Below, piece after piece: positions 45,478 to 55,643 of a stretch of 60,000 nucleotides of DNA. The DNA comes from Spirogloea muscicola. Taxonomy: Eukaryota > Streptophyta > Zygnematophyceae > Spirogloeales > Spirogloeaceae. Below the pieces are notes generated by a model. That model worked only from the letters and a program-made list of their open reading frames with translations. It was not told where the DNA came from and made no database searches. How positions within the stretch are numbered: position 1 is the first letter of the stretch; each line of letters begins with the position of its first letter. Location: positions 134,940-194,939 of the forward strand of contig WELB01000067.1 of the NCBI GenBank assembly GCA_009602725.1, read 5' to 3'. The translations under genes were made by a program, and so were the position numbers.

Positions 45478-45813
45478 ATGAGCCAATCAGACCAGCATAT
45501 GGCAAACCCCAGCCCAAGACACTGGACTGCCACGAAGACCCTCTACAGGTACCTCAGAGGCACAACAGGTTTCCATCTGGCCTACAAGGGAGGCACTGAG
45601 CAGGCAACCCTTCAAGGGTACAGTGATGCTGATTGGGGAGGAGAGCCAACTACAAGGAGGAGTACCACAGGAGACATCTTCCTACTCGCTGGTGGAGCTA
45701 TCTCATGGGGGTCAAGGCTCCAGAAGACTGTGGCTCTCTACAGCATCAAGGTGATCATGGCAGGCTTACATGAGAAATTTGTCTTTCTTTTTAGCCTGGC
45801 CAAATGTGGCTAA
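45478..45813 (+). pseudogene. Copia RNase H, truncated
   Basis: It shows YLRGTTGFHLAYKG, YSDADWGGEPTTRRSTTGD and AISWGSRLQKTVALYS. The following STEAEYMAL part, present in the 30.5-kb copy, is deleted, so the active site is incomplete. Confidence 0.8.
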
Positions 45814-46312
45814 ATGTCCTAATCCTATAGAGGAGGGAGGATGACAATGCTGCTAGCCTTAGCTTAGGCTGGTCTGAGGTAGTGTTCTCAGTCAGTCAAG
45901 ACTTAGGTGGAGTGTTGTCCTTAGGCGAGAAATTGCCAAGGGAGAAGTCTTGCCTAACTTCGAGTTAGCTAACTAGCTCTAGGCGGTGACAGCCGCAGAG
46001 TAGTTTCCATCGTGCGGTGATAGCCGCGGAGTAGGTTCTGATCCACCTCCCTTCCAGATTAGGTGGGGGCGCTGGGTGATCCCGCGAAGGCGGTAACCAC
46101 CTGCATCACCTGCTTGGTGGGGGCGGCGTCTAACCGCGTTCACCGCCACAAGCAGCTCTGTCAGACACTTGGGGCGGCGCCCTCCCGGGCTCCCCGACAC
46201 CCACGTAACCAAGGGCAGCAGCCGAGTCCCCTGCGCGGGCTCTCATTTCTGAACACTGGCCCAAGCCCTGCCTCTCTGCCCGCTCAACGCTCCATCTCCC
46301 TTCACCTCTCAG

Positions 46313-46726
46313 TGAAATGGTCCTCCCTGATCCAGCATCTGGCCCGGCTGGTTGATGCGCGTCGTCGAAGTCGGGGGGGCAGCTTGGGCCACTCCAGCAT
46401 TCCGCAGGCCTTAGTTGCATATTATAGAATGCGGCTCTCGCTTAGTTTGCAGCGCTCGCAAGCATTGGCTCTTCATCAACGTGCAGGGCGTGCTCTAAGT
46501 CAGGCCTCCGGCTTTCGTGGCGGCGCTCCAGCTCCCCAAGTTAGCTTGTCAGATTTGTTTGTGCTCACCCGTGGGTACTAATGTCATCTTAGGTACCTTA
46601 GATTAGGTCTCCGTATTATGTAGCATTGTTTAGTCTGCACTCGACTCTGCCTGAACAATGTATTGGCTTGAATTGGCCTCCCTTTCAATTCATGCGCCCC
46701 GCGCGCCTTCTCTCTCTCTCTCAGTG
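46313..46726 (+). mobile_element. LINE 3' end with intact protein end and type-B tail
   Basis: The frame to 46,581 reads ALVAYYRMRLSLSLQRSQALALHQRAG-like sequence and ends LSDLFVLTRGY-stop. The 3' UTR (46,582-46,715) has GGTACCTTAGATTAG, GGCCTCCCTTTCAATTCATG and CGCGCGCCTTCTCTCTC. It interrupts the copia 3' LTR. Confidence 0.65.
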
Positions 46727-47498
46727 AGAAAGAGCTCGCCCATTGAGGATAGGGGCTGGAACAGCCAGCCCAAAAACGAATGAGCAGAGTACAAGAAGCC
46801 CAAGAAGAAGGGGGCCAGACGAAGCACTAAGGCGAAGCACTAAGAAAGAAGCACACAAGAAGATATAAAGCAGCTACTAACTACTCAGTAACCCCTGCTA
46901 AGCAGTCGCAGGTCAGAGAGGCTATGTTCCTGGAAGGACGTCCCCTGGCCGTCTCAGTGGGCTCTGTCCAGCCGCCGGCACGCCGTTTCGCCTCCGACAT
47001 CTTCCGCTGCCTGCCGACGGTAGCCCCGCAATGGCTGCCGTTAACTTTCCTGTCCATTCCTGAAATTCACAGCGGCCCCGCCACGTGTCCTTCGCTCGAG
47101 CCCCCCCGCGGGCCGCTACCCTCGGAGGAGGGTGGGTGAAGCTGGGAGGTGGGGAGTGGCTTAAAAGGCCATCATATGGAACTTCATTCATCACTCAAAT
47201 GAGCATTCAGTGGCCACCTAGGAGAAGAAGACCTAGGTCGCTGTGTGCTTTAGCGGGTTTTCTGGCTCCTTCGTACTTGCCTCACTCTTCTTCCTGGGCT
47301 GGCCGATTACAGCCATCGCCCTCTTCTGGAAGAGTCTTTCTCTCATCTGAAATTGACTGGCCACTCAGGCCCTCCATCACTCATCAAATACATCACTCTA
47401 ATAACTTTAGCATCAGCAGCCAAAATGCCTTTAAAAAGTCTCTATCTTCAGGAGCCCGAGGTCGCCTCCGCTCCTCCCGGATCGCCACCGCCGCCCGC

Positions 47499-47532
<34 letters not shown>

Positions 47533-48118
47533 GCGAGAGGCTGTCGGGTGTCGGACGCGAGCAAGAAGAAGGCGGTCGCCAAGAAGGCGTCGGCCGCCGC
47601 GAAGCTGCACAAGAAGCCGCCGCTGCCGCCGCAGTTGCCGCAGTGGAGGCGGCCATAGAGTCGGACGCGAGCAAGAAGAAGGCGGCCGCCAAGAAGGCGG
47701 CGCCCGTCACGAACCTGCACAAGAAGCCGAAGCTGGCGGCGATGCCGGCCAAGGACGGCTTGGCCAACGGGAGCAGCTCCAACCTGGAGGGCCCCGGAAG
47801 AGGGGCACGAGCGACGAGGCGGGATCAACTCTTCGCATCACCGTGACGGAGCTCTTCGACATCATCGACTTCTATCGGGGATGTCAGAGCACCACAGCAG
47901 ATCTTGACGGCGCCGACAGCTCTGCCGGTCTTCCGGGCATGGCGCCCAGAGAGGAGGCCTCGACAGGTCAGCGGAAGAGGAAGGCCGACGCACAGGCGAA
48001 GCAAGAGGAGGCGCTATTGCCTCGAATTGTAGAACTTCTAGAGCAACAGCAAGCGGATCTCGGGGACATTAAGTCCTTGCTCAGCAGGCTGATTGAGAAG
48101 CTGTCGTCTCGTGTCTAG
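46727..48118 (+). mobile_element. Duplicate mosaic block and Harbinger accessory ORF
   Basis: 46,727-47,490 equals 37,209-37,970. The accessory ORF follows: CCG run, Lys/Ala blocks, and a frame to about 47,846 (SSSNLEGPGRGARATRR after a one-base loss). Then the frame 47,843-48,118 has a Ser/Asp linker and the coiled coil LLPRIVELLEQQQADLGDIK ending LIEKLSSRV-stop. Confidence 0.55.
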
Positions 48119-48169
48119 CTGTGTGATTTTATTTGGTTTCCCCGGCACCTTTTGGCTCTTTGGACCTTG

Positions 48170-48890
48170 TCCTTCTATTTGGGCTGGCCTTTCCCAGCCC
48201 CTACCCTCTGTGGGCGAGCAAATTTGCTTTCTTTCTTGCGACGTCGAGTGTCGGTCTTTTTGTAGCGTGCTCAGGCTCATGCTTTCACCAGAAAGTGAAA
48301 CGTTGCTCTCCCAAAGGGGCCAAGGGCTGTGGAAAGCCAGCCCGATGAGACTTGACAAGGTTTGAAGGGGCCCAGAGCGCTGTCTCAGAGCTTGGGTAGA
48401 ATGAATCACTCAACAACCACAAGTGAGGAGCCGCAAATTCGAAAGACTAGCAGCCGGCAAGCAATGCCCCTGACGAAAGCCAGAGGCTGCAGTGAGAGCA
48501 CGGCCGGCATGCAGGTGCAAGGCGTGGGCATTGTTTGCTGGACGGAAACTGCAAGGCGCATACGGAAGACCTCGCAGCCGGAAAGCAATGCCCCTGACAA
48601 AAGCCAGAGGCTGCAGCGAGAGCACGGCCGGCGTGCAGGTGCAAGGCGTGGGAATGAATTGCTGGAGGGATATGGAAAGGCGCATACGGAAGACCTGAGC
48701 TAACGAACGAGCGGCATTGGACCACAAAGCTGGGCGAGCTCTAGTTGGTAGCAGAAGGGCTTGGATCTGCCATCTGGTATTCAGGCATCTATTATCGACC
48801 TTCATGTATTGACCCGTGGGTACTGAGCGGGTCAACTTGCGGTGTGTGATGTACGTCACTAGACGTGCTTGCCCCTGTAGTTGGCCACTT
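48170..48890. mobile_element. LINE tail (+) facing LINE 3' region (-)
   Basis: A + hairpin near 48,180. On -, a hairpin near 48,340 and a C-terminal ORF to 48,859 in which a stretch of about 130 bp (QRSMP to LAFVRGIAFRL) is repeated, probably by slippage or template switching. Confidence 0.6.
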
Positions 48891-49296
48891 TGACCTTAGT
48901 TTGTTTCAAGCACACGGAAATTATCTCGTCATGCACAGCAAGAGATGCTTATGGACTCGTCGGACTGCAACAATAGCATGGACTGCGACGATAATTGAAA
49001 GTGTCAAATCGATTCGAATGTTTGACAAGGGATTTGTACATAGTCGTTGGCGGTCAGAGCCCTGGCGGCCCCTACTACAGCTTATTGATCATCCTGCTAA
49101 GCAAAAGTTGGAAATCCTGCGCACATTTTATGAAGAGGCAGATTGGTTGCCAGTCTGAGAAATATATTTGTGCAGCAACCTCGATCAATAAGAGAGATTG
49201 CTGCCGGCCCTTACAACAGCATCTCAATTATCTCAATCAGCCTGCTGTGCTGGGACCTCAAGTCCCGGAAATCTACTTGGTGTTGCTCTACCAGTC

Positions 49297-49766
49297 CTAA
49301 AGTCGCTCTACCAGTCCTACAATTAGAGTCGATAGAGCCTCCAGCCGATCCAGCTGCATTTCGGCCTTCCTCTTTTGCTGACTGGTCGAGGCCTCCTGTC
49401 TGGGCGCCATGCCTGGAGGGTCGGCAGAGCAGCCGACGCTGTCAGGCTGTGCTGTAGGGCCCTGCAATTCCCGATACCGATACGAGGGCATGATATTGAA
49501 GACTTCGTTCGCACTGCCGCGGAGGGTTGATGCTGCCTCGCCACGTAAGCGCCTCATCCTCATCTCCTCATGGTAAATTCTATCGAGGCGCCTGTACGTT
49601 TTTTGGCAGGAAACCACTCACCGCCCCCATCTAATCTTGAAGGGAGGTGGATGGGTAACTACTCCGCGGCTGCCGCCGCCTAGAGCTAGTTAGCTAACTC
49701 CAGTCAGCCAAGGCTTTATTTTTATTTTTTTTCTCCTTGGCGATTTCTTGCATAAAGGACAACACA
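49297..49766 (-). mobile_element. Harbinger accessory fragment and copia LTR scrap
   Basis: 49,297-49,617 on - reads HEEMRMRRLRGEAASTLRGSANE and runs into the coiled coil, the exon-2 region of the Myb-type gene. 49,612-49,764 on - matches the first 150 bases of the copia LTR at 41,618. Confidence 0.55.
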
Positions 49767-49899
49767 GCTGCCCCGCCACGTGTCCTCTGCTCGAGCCCCC
49801 CCGCGGGCCGCTACCCTCGGAGGAGGAATTTCGTGTATTTGAAACAATCGAAGGCCAGTATGGCCAAGTACAGAGGTAAGCACATCTTATGACGTAGCA

Positions 49900-50750
49900 G
49901 CTAGCATCTAGCAGCTACTGGAGCTGCCAGTGGAGTGAGGCAGCAGCTGTGCCAGGAGGAATGGAGGGGTGGGGGGGAGAAGAGGGCTGGAAGTGCCACG
50001 ATTGGGGCCTTGACATCCTGTCCTGCTGGAGCTGCTAGAGGAGGAGNGCTGCATGCCATCTCAAACAGCTACGAGGACGCTAATACTTTATAAACTTTGT
50101 CAAGCCCGGGTGAGCACCATTTGTAATCAGTGCATTTGATGGCCATCCAATTTCTATGTGGAGCGGCATGTAGACTCTAGTTACCACGCTGGTCATACTA
50201 GAAGGACTGAAGCCTGGGTCAAGTTTATTGTAAGAACATGCAAGTGAAGTGAGGTAAGCGGCTATTGCTGCTGGAATCGCAGCGGGCACTCTCTGCGGTC
50301 TGGCTGTGGCTATCCACTCGCAGCCAAATGGTTGCTCCGCACGTTCGACAAATTCCCACTTGTTTACAGCTTATATCGAGCACGAAATTTGAAGGGGTCT
50401 GAAAGCAGAACACAATTTAACATACACTGTCTTATGCACTGGCTTTTACAGCTATAGCTCATTGGCTGCAGACTTCGACACTCTCTTATGGACTGGCCAA
50501 TTGCACCCAATGTTCATTGGCCGCGCCCTCTTGTGAAATCCCCTCACAGTCCAGTACCTTGTGCACTGGCCCATCACAGCACCCTCTGCTTGCGATGCCA
50601 CTCCCAGTACCATGTCCCGTACATTGGCTATCAGCCATTGCATTATTAAGTGCCTCTTCTCACAGTCGCTCTCATGTTAGCCACTTGCATTGCTGTATGG
50701 TTGCACTTCTGAGTGCCGGCTAACTTATTGCCTGATTGGACGCCCTCTTT
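49900..50750. other. Unique stretch, no gene seen
   Basis: An N at 50,047. No frame with family motifs. The base composition is more AT-rich than the flanks. Confidence 0.4.
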
Positions 50751-51230
50751 GCAGGACGATTCGGCAGCCCAGCCCAGCCCTTCGACATTCCTTTCGGCTG
50801 GCCTCTCACAGCAGTTGCCTTGCATAATATGTCTAGAAGAGTTTCTGGCCCCTTCGAGCTTCGTTTATTCTCTTTGCTGGGCCGGCCATCACAGCATCGC
50901 CCCCGCCCTCAACTGGAAGAGTCTTTCCATTGGAAGAAGAGCTCTTTTTCCAGTGGAAGAAGACCTGTTACTTTCTGCTCTGCTGAAGGGGAATGTTCGT
51001 GTATTTGAAACAAGCCAAGGCCAAATGGCCAAGTACAATGGCAAGCATATCTGAAGACGTACATCACCCACAGCAGATTGACCCGCTCAGTAACCACTGG
51101 TCAACACATTACGGTCGGTAATCGATGCCTGAATACTAGATGGCAGGTACGAAGCCCTTCTGCCACCAGCCTAGGGCTTGCCCAGCTTTCAAATGGGCGA
51201 GCCCTTTCTTTCTGGTGCAAAGCATTAGCC
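50751..51230 (+). mobile_element. Diverged LINE 3' regions
   Basis: Diverged hairpin GGGCCGGCCATCACAGC near 50,880. Then GCCAAGTACAATGGCAAGCA (51,027) and the RCLNTRWQ segment (51,120-51,150), broken by a tail fragment at 51,195. Confidence 0.45.
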
Positions 51231-51868
51231 TGGGCACGCTGCAAACATGCTGAACCTCACGTTGGAGCACTGGCCCTTTGCTCGGCACCTTTTTCTTTGG
51301 CTTGGGATATTGTCCATTCTTTTTGGGCTGGCTTTGCCGGCCACTCTTCTCTATGGGCGAGCACTTCTTTGCTTGGCAGAGGGCCACGCGGCAGCTCGGG
51401 AAGCAGCTGGGCTGGCTTGTTGGGCGCTCCTGGGCTTGATGGGGAGTTCGTGAGAAAGACAAAACTCCATCTGAACCCCACGCGGTTGCCGGGACGCGGC
51501 GTACCGCCCGGGAGCCGCAGAAGGTACGCGTTACCGGGAAGGAGACCGGGTGGGTGCGTATCCGATTAATCGGATCCGTGCGCGAATCATATGGCGGCCG
51601 CGCTGGTAAGGAGCTACGGGGAGGGGCGGGGCCCGGCTATGGCGGCCCGGCTATGGCGCCCGGCTATGGCGGCGCGCGCAGCTTCGGGGGGGCGAGCGGG
51701 GGCGGTCTCCGCCAGTAGGAGGGAGGTTCTGGGCTCCGAGGGGAGGGGCCAGTACATAGCTGGGAGCGGTGACCGGGGAGGGAGGAGGCTCCCCCCACCC
51801 TGGCACCTACCGCCCCCATAACAAGGGTTAAGGGCCACCACCGCCATTGCCAACACCATCGCCGCCGA

Positions 51869-51870
<2 letters not shown>
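51231..51870. other. Tail remnants and GC-rich unique stretch
   Basis: A tail with GGGCTGGCTTTGCCGGCC near 51,325. From 51,430 to 51,830 the sequence is very GC-rich with CGGCTATGGCG repeats and no recognised gene. Confidence 0.4.
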
Positions 51871-51901
<31 letters not shown>

Positions 51902-52235
51902 CGCGGCGGCGAGAGGCGGTCGGGTGTCGGAAGCGAGCAAGAAAAAGGCGGTCGCCAAGAAGGCGTCGGCCGCCGCGAAGCTGCACAAGAAGCCGCCGCC
52001 GCCGCCGCAATTGCCGCTGTGGAGGCGGCCATAGGGTCGGACGCGAGCAAGAAGAAGGCGGCCGCCAAGAAGGCGGCGCCCGCTACGAAGCTGCACAATA
52101 GGCCGAAGCTGGCGGCGATGCCGGCCAAGGACGGCTTCGCCGACGGCAGCAGCTCCAACCTGGAGGGCCCCCGGAAGAGGGGCACGAGCGACGAGGCGGC
52201 ATCAACTCTTTGAGGCAGATTGACCGAGGCGGCAA
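51871..52235 (+). pseudogene. Harbinger accessory ORF, 3'-truncated
   Basis: CCG run, both Lys/Ala blocks, and the frame 52,019-52,213 ending GTSDEAASTL, where a TGA follows. The linker and coiled coil are absent because the sequence changes to AT-rich at about 52,235. Confidence 0.55.
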
Positions 52236-52416
52236 TTGTAAAATAAAATTTTTTAAAAAAAAAAATAATAAAAAATAATAATAATAAAAAATTGTAGTAC
52301 TTGTCGTACCATATGTTATCGCCGGGACCGAGGGCAAGGAACATGTGCACGTAATAATCTGTATGCACACCTTGAGGTCCAACAGGGCCTTCTGGACCAG
52401 GGTAATCTGGGTACAA
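52236..52416 (-). pseudogene. Fragment of a third PrimPol-helicase relative
   Basis: On - from 52,416 the frame reads YPDYPGPEGPVGPQGV, then HTDYYVHMFLALGPGDNIWYDKYY. The latter matches the helicase C-terminal region NTDYVHMFLTLGYGDNVWFDK of the 52.6-kb gene on the opposite strand. The Gly-Pro stretch before it looks collagen-like and has no counterpart there. The fragment ends in an AAT-rich tract (52,240-52,295). Confidence 0.6.
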
Positions 52417-52428
52417 AATTTAGTCTAT

Positions 52429-52605
52429 AGAACCTTATCTTATTACCAAATGGATGGTAGACCCATGCATTATAGAACTAAATATGCCTGTACCCAGATA
52501 CCCAAACTCTTTTTTTCATAAATAACAATAAATTAAGCACAATACGGCAAAAAAGAGCACATTCTGCATTATTAAGTATACCCAAAAATACCCAACGTAC
52601 CCAAA
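52429..52605 (+). repeat. Left inverted repeat of PrimPol-helicase element
   Basis: It starts AACCTTATCTTATTACC and ends near CAACGTACCCAAA. It pairs with 55,016-55,193 in opposite orientation with about 80-90% identity by eye (outer 85 bases nearly perfect). It contains repeated TACCCA motifs. Confidence 0.8.
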
Positions 52606-52653
52606 ACTGAACCCTGATAACACATATTCTTTGGTGCACTGACGCGTTACACA

Positions 52654-54977
52654 ATGGCTGCTCCTAAGCAAACACTTGACGATCTCAAATTTATTCGCTC
52701 ATTCTGCAGCAGGTTTGTGCCGTGTTACGTCAAGTTTGAGGCAGGCAAAAATAGACAAACCAAGGTGCCGGCTATCCCGGGCTGGACGTGCGTAACCCCG
52801 CAACAATCCCAAGCTCTGTTGATGCAAGAGCAGTTCATTGGCCACCGCTTCTTTATCTTCCTCACCGGCGAGGACACCAAGCTGTTTGTTGTCGACATCG
52901 ACCGCAAAGATGACAGCCGAGATGATCACCAGGACAACATTGACGGGGTTGTGGGCTTCGAAGCTTTGTGTGGCTCTATTGACCGGGCCGATACCTTTAC
53001 CGCACGCTCGATTGGTGGCGGCTATCATAAGGTGTACAAGGTCACAGACCAGATTGCCAAGTACCTCAAGAGCGGCCAGCCGATGGCTAATGTGCTCTGT
53101 GAAATACTCTACAATAAGCGCGGCTTTATGTTTGGCGAGGGTTGCCAGGTGGTGCATCGAATGTTGCCGCAGCCCCCACCCCAGGCTGTTGTCAACCTGA
53201 TTATTAACAACTATACCCAGGTGAACATTGGCGCCATTCATCACACTACCATTGAACAGCACGAGACGCCCGCTTCCGCGACCATCAATGCGCTGCTCAA
53301 CTGCGATCTCAACTGGCAGATATCCCAGGAGACCCCTACTTCCTACATGCTCGTCCCCGATACGTACCAGTGCTGCGTGGACATTACGGCGACGCATACG
53401 CAAAAAAGCCACAGTTGTATGTATGTGCACAAGAACTCGGTAGTGTTGACCTGCTTCAGCCACGGCAAACGGCTGCTTGACAGCGACATTAGCCGGCGTA
53501 TTCGCGCCCTGTTTTTTGACCTTCCCAGCGCGCGCGCGCACGGCGTCATGGAGATGGTCGAGGCCATCCTCGCTTGGGCAGCCCAAGAACACTTGGCGCG
53601 CGACAAAGGCGTCGTTCTCAAACGTATCCATGCATTGATACCCGTGTACAAAAGGCTAGACACCTACGAACACTTCTTGACTTCCAGGCTCGCGGCTTAC
53701 GACCAGCTTAAGGCATTCCCCCGACGCTTCAACGATCTGCTTATCTACATGGCATGCGTCGACAACCCCGCATTTCCCTTCATCCGCAAGGATACCACCT
53801 ACATCGGTTTTACTAACGGCATGCTTAATATTGTCAGCGGTGAGCTAGAAGACTACGACAACCTCCCCCATCACGTGTCGCCCCGGCATTATATCGACCA
53901 GCCATGTCGCTTCGATGGCCTCGATACGCCCCTCTTCGACCGCATCTTCCGCTTTCAATTGGACGCCGGCAACGCTATAGAGACGGAGGCTGTTTATGCC
54001 TACCTCCTGGGCCTCATCGGCAGGCTGTTCTACGACGTGGGCCGCTTCGACGCCTTTGATGTGATGCCTTTTGTGGTTGGCGACACCAACACCGGCAAGT
54101 CGACGCTTGTAGCCATTGTTGAGGCCATGTTTGCTCCTGGTTGCGTCGGGGTGGTGGATTCCTCGCATGAGACTATTTTTGGCCTGCAGTCGATGCACGA
54201 CAAGGAACTTATTGTCTGCCCAGAGATGCCCGAAAACATGGCCCAGCAGCTAGCATCAGACAAATTCAAGAAGATGATTTGCGGTGAGCAAGTGGCCCAT
54301 CAAGCACGCCGTAGCCGACACCGTACGTTGGACAGTCCCCATGCTCATGTGTGGCAACGACTACCCGCGTTACCGCGACGAACGGGGCTCCATATCTAAG
54401 CGTTTGGCTATCTTCTCCTTCAACCGCTACGTCCCAGTACAATATTGCTCGCTAAAACAGCGGATTATTCAAGAGGAGCTGTCGCCCTTGCTAATCAAGT
54501 GCCTGCTCGCCTACCGTCGTCTGTTGCAACACACAGGCACCGCAAGCTTTTGGAGCACTTGTCCCGACTACTTCAAACTCAACATTGCAAGCATGCACGA
54601 GAACACCGATTACGTGCACATGTTTCTCACACTCGGGTACGGCGACAATGTCTGGTTTGATAAGCACACCGGCTGCAGAAAGGCGGTGTACTTTGTGCAG
54701 AAGCAGGGCCATACACTGGATGGAGGACTTCAAAAAGAAGTTCTACGTTTATATGCGTTTTAAGCACCCACAGGCAAAGTACCGCTGGACAAAAGACTAC
54801 AGCACCTTCAAGCGCCTAGGCTATGTAATAGACCGCCGCCATATGTGCCGGGCATGCAAACAGACAGCAACGAAGGGCTGTTGCGAAAACTACAATGGGG
54901 CCAATCGTTCACATATTGATATCATCCTCAATATCATGTACGTTGAGGAACATCTAGGACGCGATGAATTTGAGTAG
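52654..54977 (+). pseudogene. Virus-type PrimPol plus D5-like SF3 helicase, two frameshifts
   Basis: The ATG at 52,654 opens 546 collinear residues. The N-terminal part fits an archaeo-eukaryotic primase-polymerase: VVDIDRKDD (Asp81 and Asp83, metal site) and GGGYHK (121-126). A superfamily 3 helicase follows, with Walker A GDTNTGKST (476-484) and Walker B LIVCPEMPE (519-527). A shift at about 54,285 moves to the frame with sensor PMLMCGNDYP and Arg finger SISKRL. A second at about 54,720 moves to a zinc-binding-like end (CRACK, GCCENY, GANRS) stopping at 54,977. This layout is typical of replication proteins of nucleocytoplasmic large DNA viruses, virophages and polinton-like viruses, which prime and unwind DNA. 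Only two indels separate it from an open gene, so it is young or mis-sequenced. No capsid, ATPase or integrase gene adjoins it. Confidence 0.8.
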
Positions 54978-55015
54978 ATGCTTATCTTGTAAGTAAATCT
55001 GTTATATTTTAATCG

Positions 55016-55643
55016 TAAATGGGTACGCTGGGTATTTTTGGGTATACTTAATAATTGCTTAGTATAACGTTTTTGCCGTATTATACTTAAATTCTGCTAT
55101 TTATGAAAAAAGAGCTTGGGTATCTGGGTACAGGCATATTTAGTTCTATAATGCATGGGTCTACCATCCATTTGGTAATAAGATAAGGTTCTAAAGGCAA
55201 CCCAACTTACCAGCAAGTAACTTTTAAGGGATTGATTAGGCTGTGAATAGGATGTTGAGTCATCCTTAAATAGCACTCCATTTGGGCACAAAGTAGTAGC
55301 GGTGATAACCGTTACTGGCAAAACGCCTATTTAGAGAGCATCCATTTTAAGGGAATTGATTGCTACAACTTCCAGCCATGGTCCTTCCACGGGCTTCTAC
55401 AGGACGATCGAGCATGGCACCAACGTGATGAGCTTGCAATCGGTCCTCAGCCCAGGAGCACTTGTGTGACGCCTGCGGCCACGTCATACAGCATTCGTCA
55501 GAGTCAGACAGCAGTTCCATAATTAGTCCTCAACCCTTCTGGGAGTAGGCTGCTGGAAAACCTGTAGGACACAAATATCGAGCTATTCATGAACAACGCG
55601 AAGGCAAGGGGCATGACATGTATCAGGTCTTGCTGGCATGTTC
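55016..55643 (-). repeat. Right inverted repeat and left palindrome arm
   Basis: 55,016-55,193 mirrors the left repeat at 52,429. 55,116-55,643 is also the left arm of the large palindrome whose right arm is 55,671-56,199. GGGTA motifs lie at 55,021, 55,031, 55,041, 55,124 and 55,132. Confidence 0.8.

Larger units (their letters stand above)
41618..46312 (+). mobile_element. Ty1/copia element, integrase core absent
   Basis: The 5' LTR is 41,618-42,092 (475 bp, TGTTG...TTACA). The primer-binding site TGGTATCAGAGG is at 42,093. The 3' LTR starts at 45,913 and is cut at about 46,312 by a LINE end. Domain order equals the - strand copy at 30-34 kb, including the Gln-rich replacement of the integrase. 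LTR differences (several indels) show it is not a recent insertion. Confidence 0.88.

Noticed and set aside
51545-51600. Cluster resembling cloning sites (GGATCC, CATATG, GCGGCCGC)
   Set aside because: Single six- and eight-base matches in GC-rich DNA, with no vector backbone, promoter or resistance gene nearby. Chance is the simpler explanation.
52321-52416. Collagen-like peptide as a structural gene
   Set aside because: Only a short Gly-Pro stretch with a stop directly upstream. It is better read as part of a truncated helicase relative.
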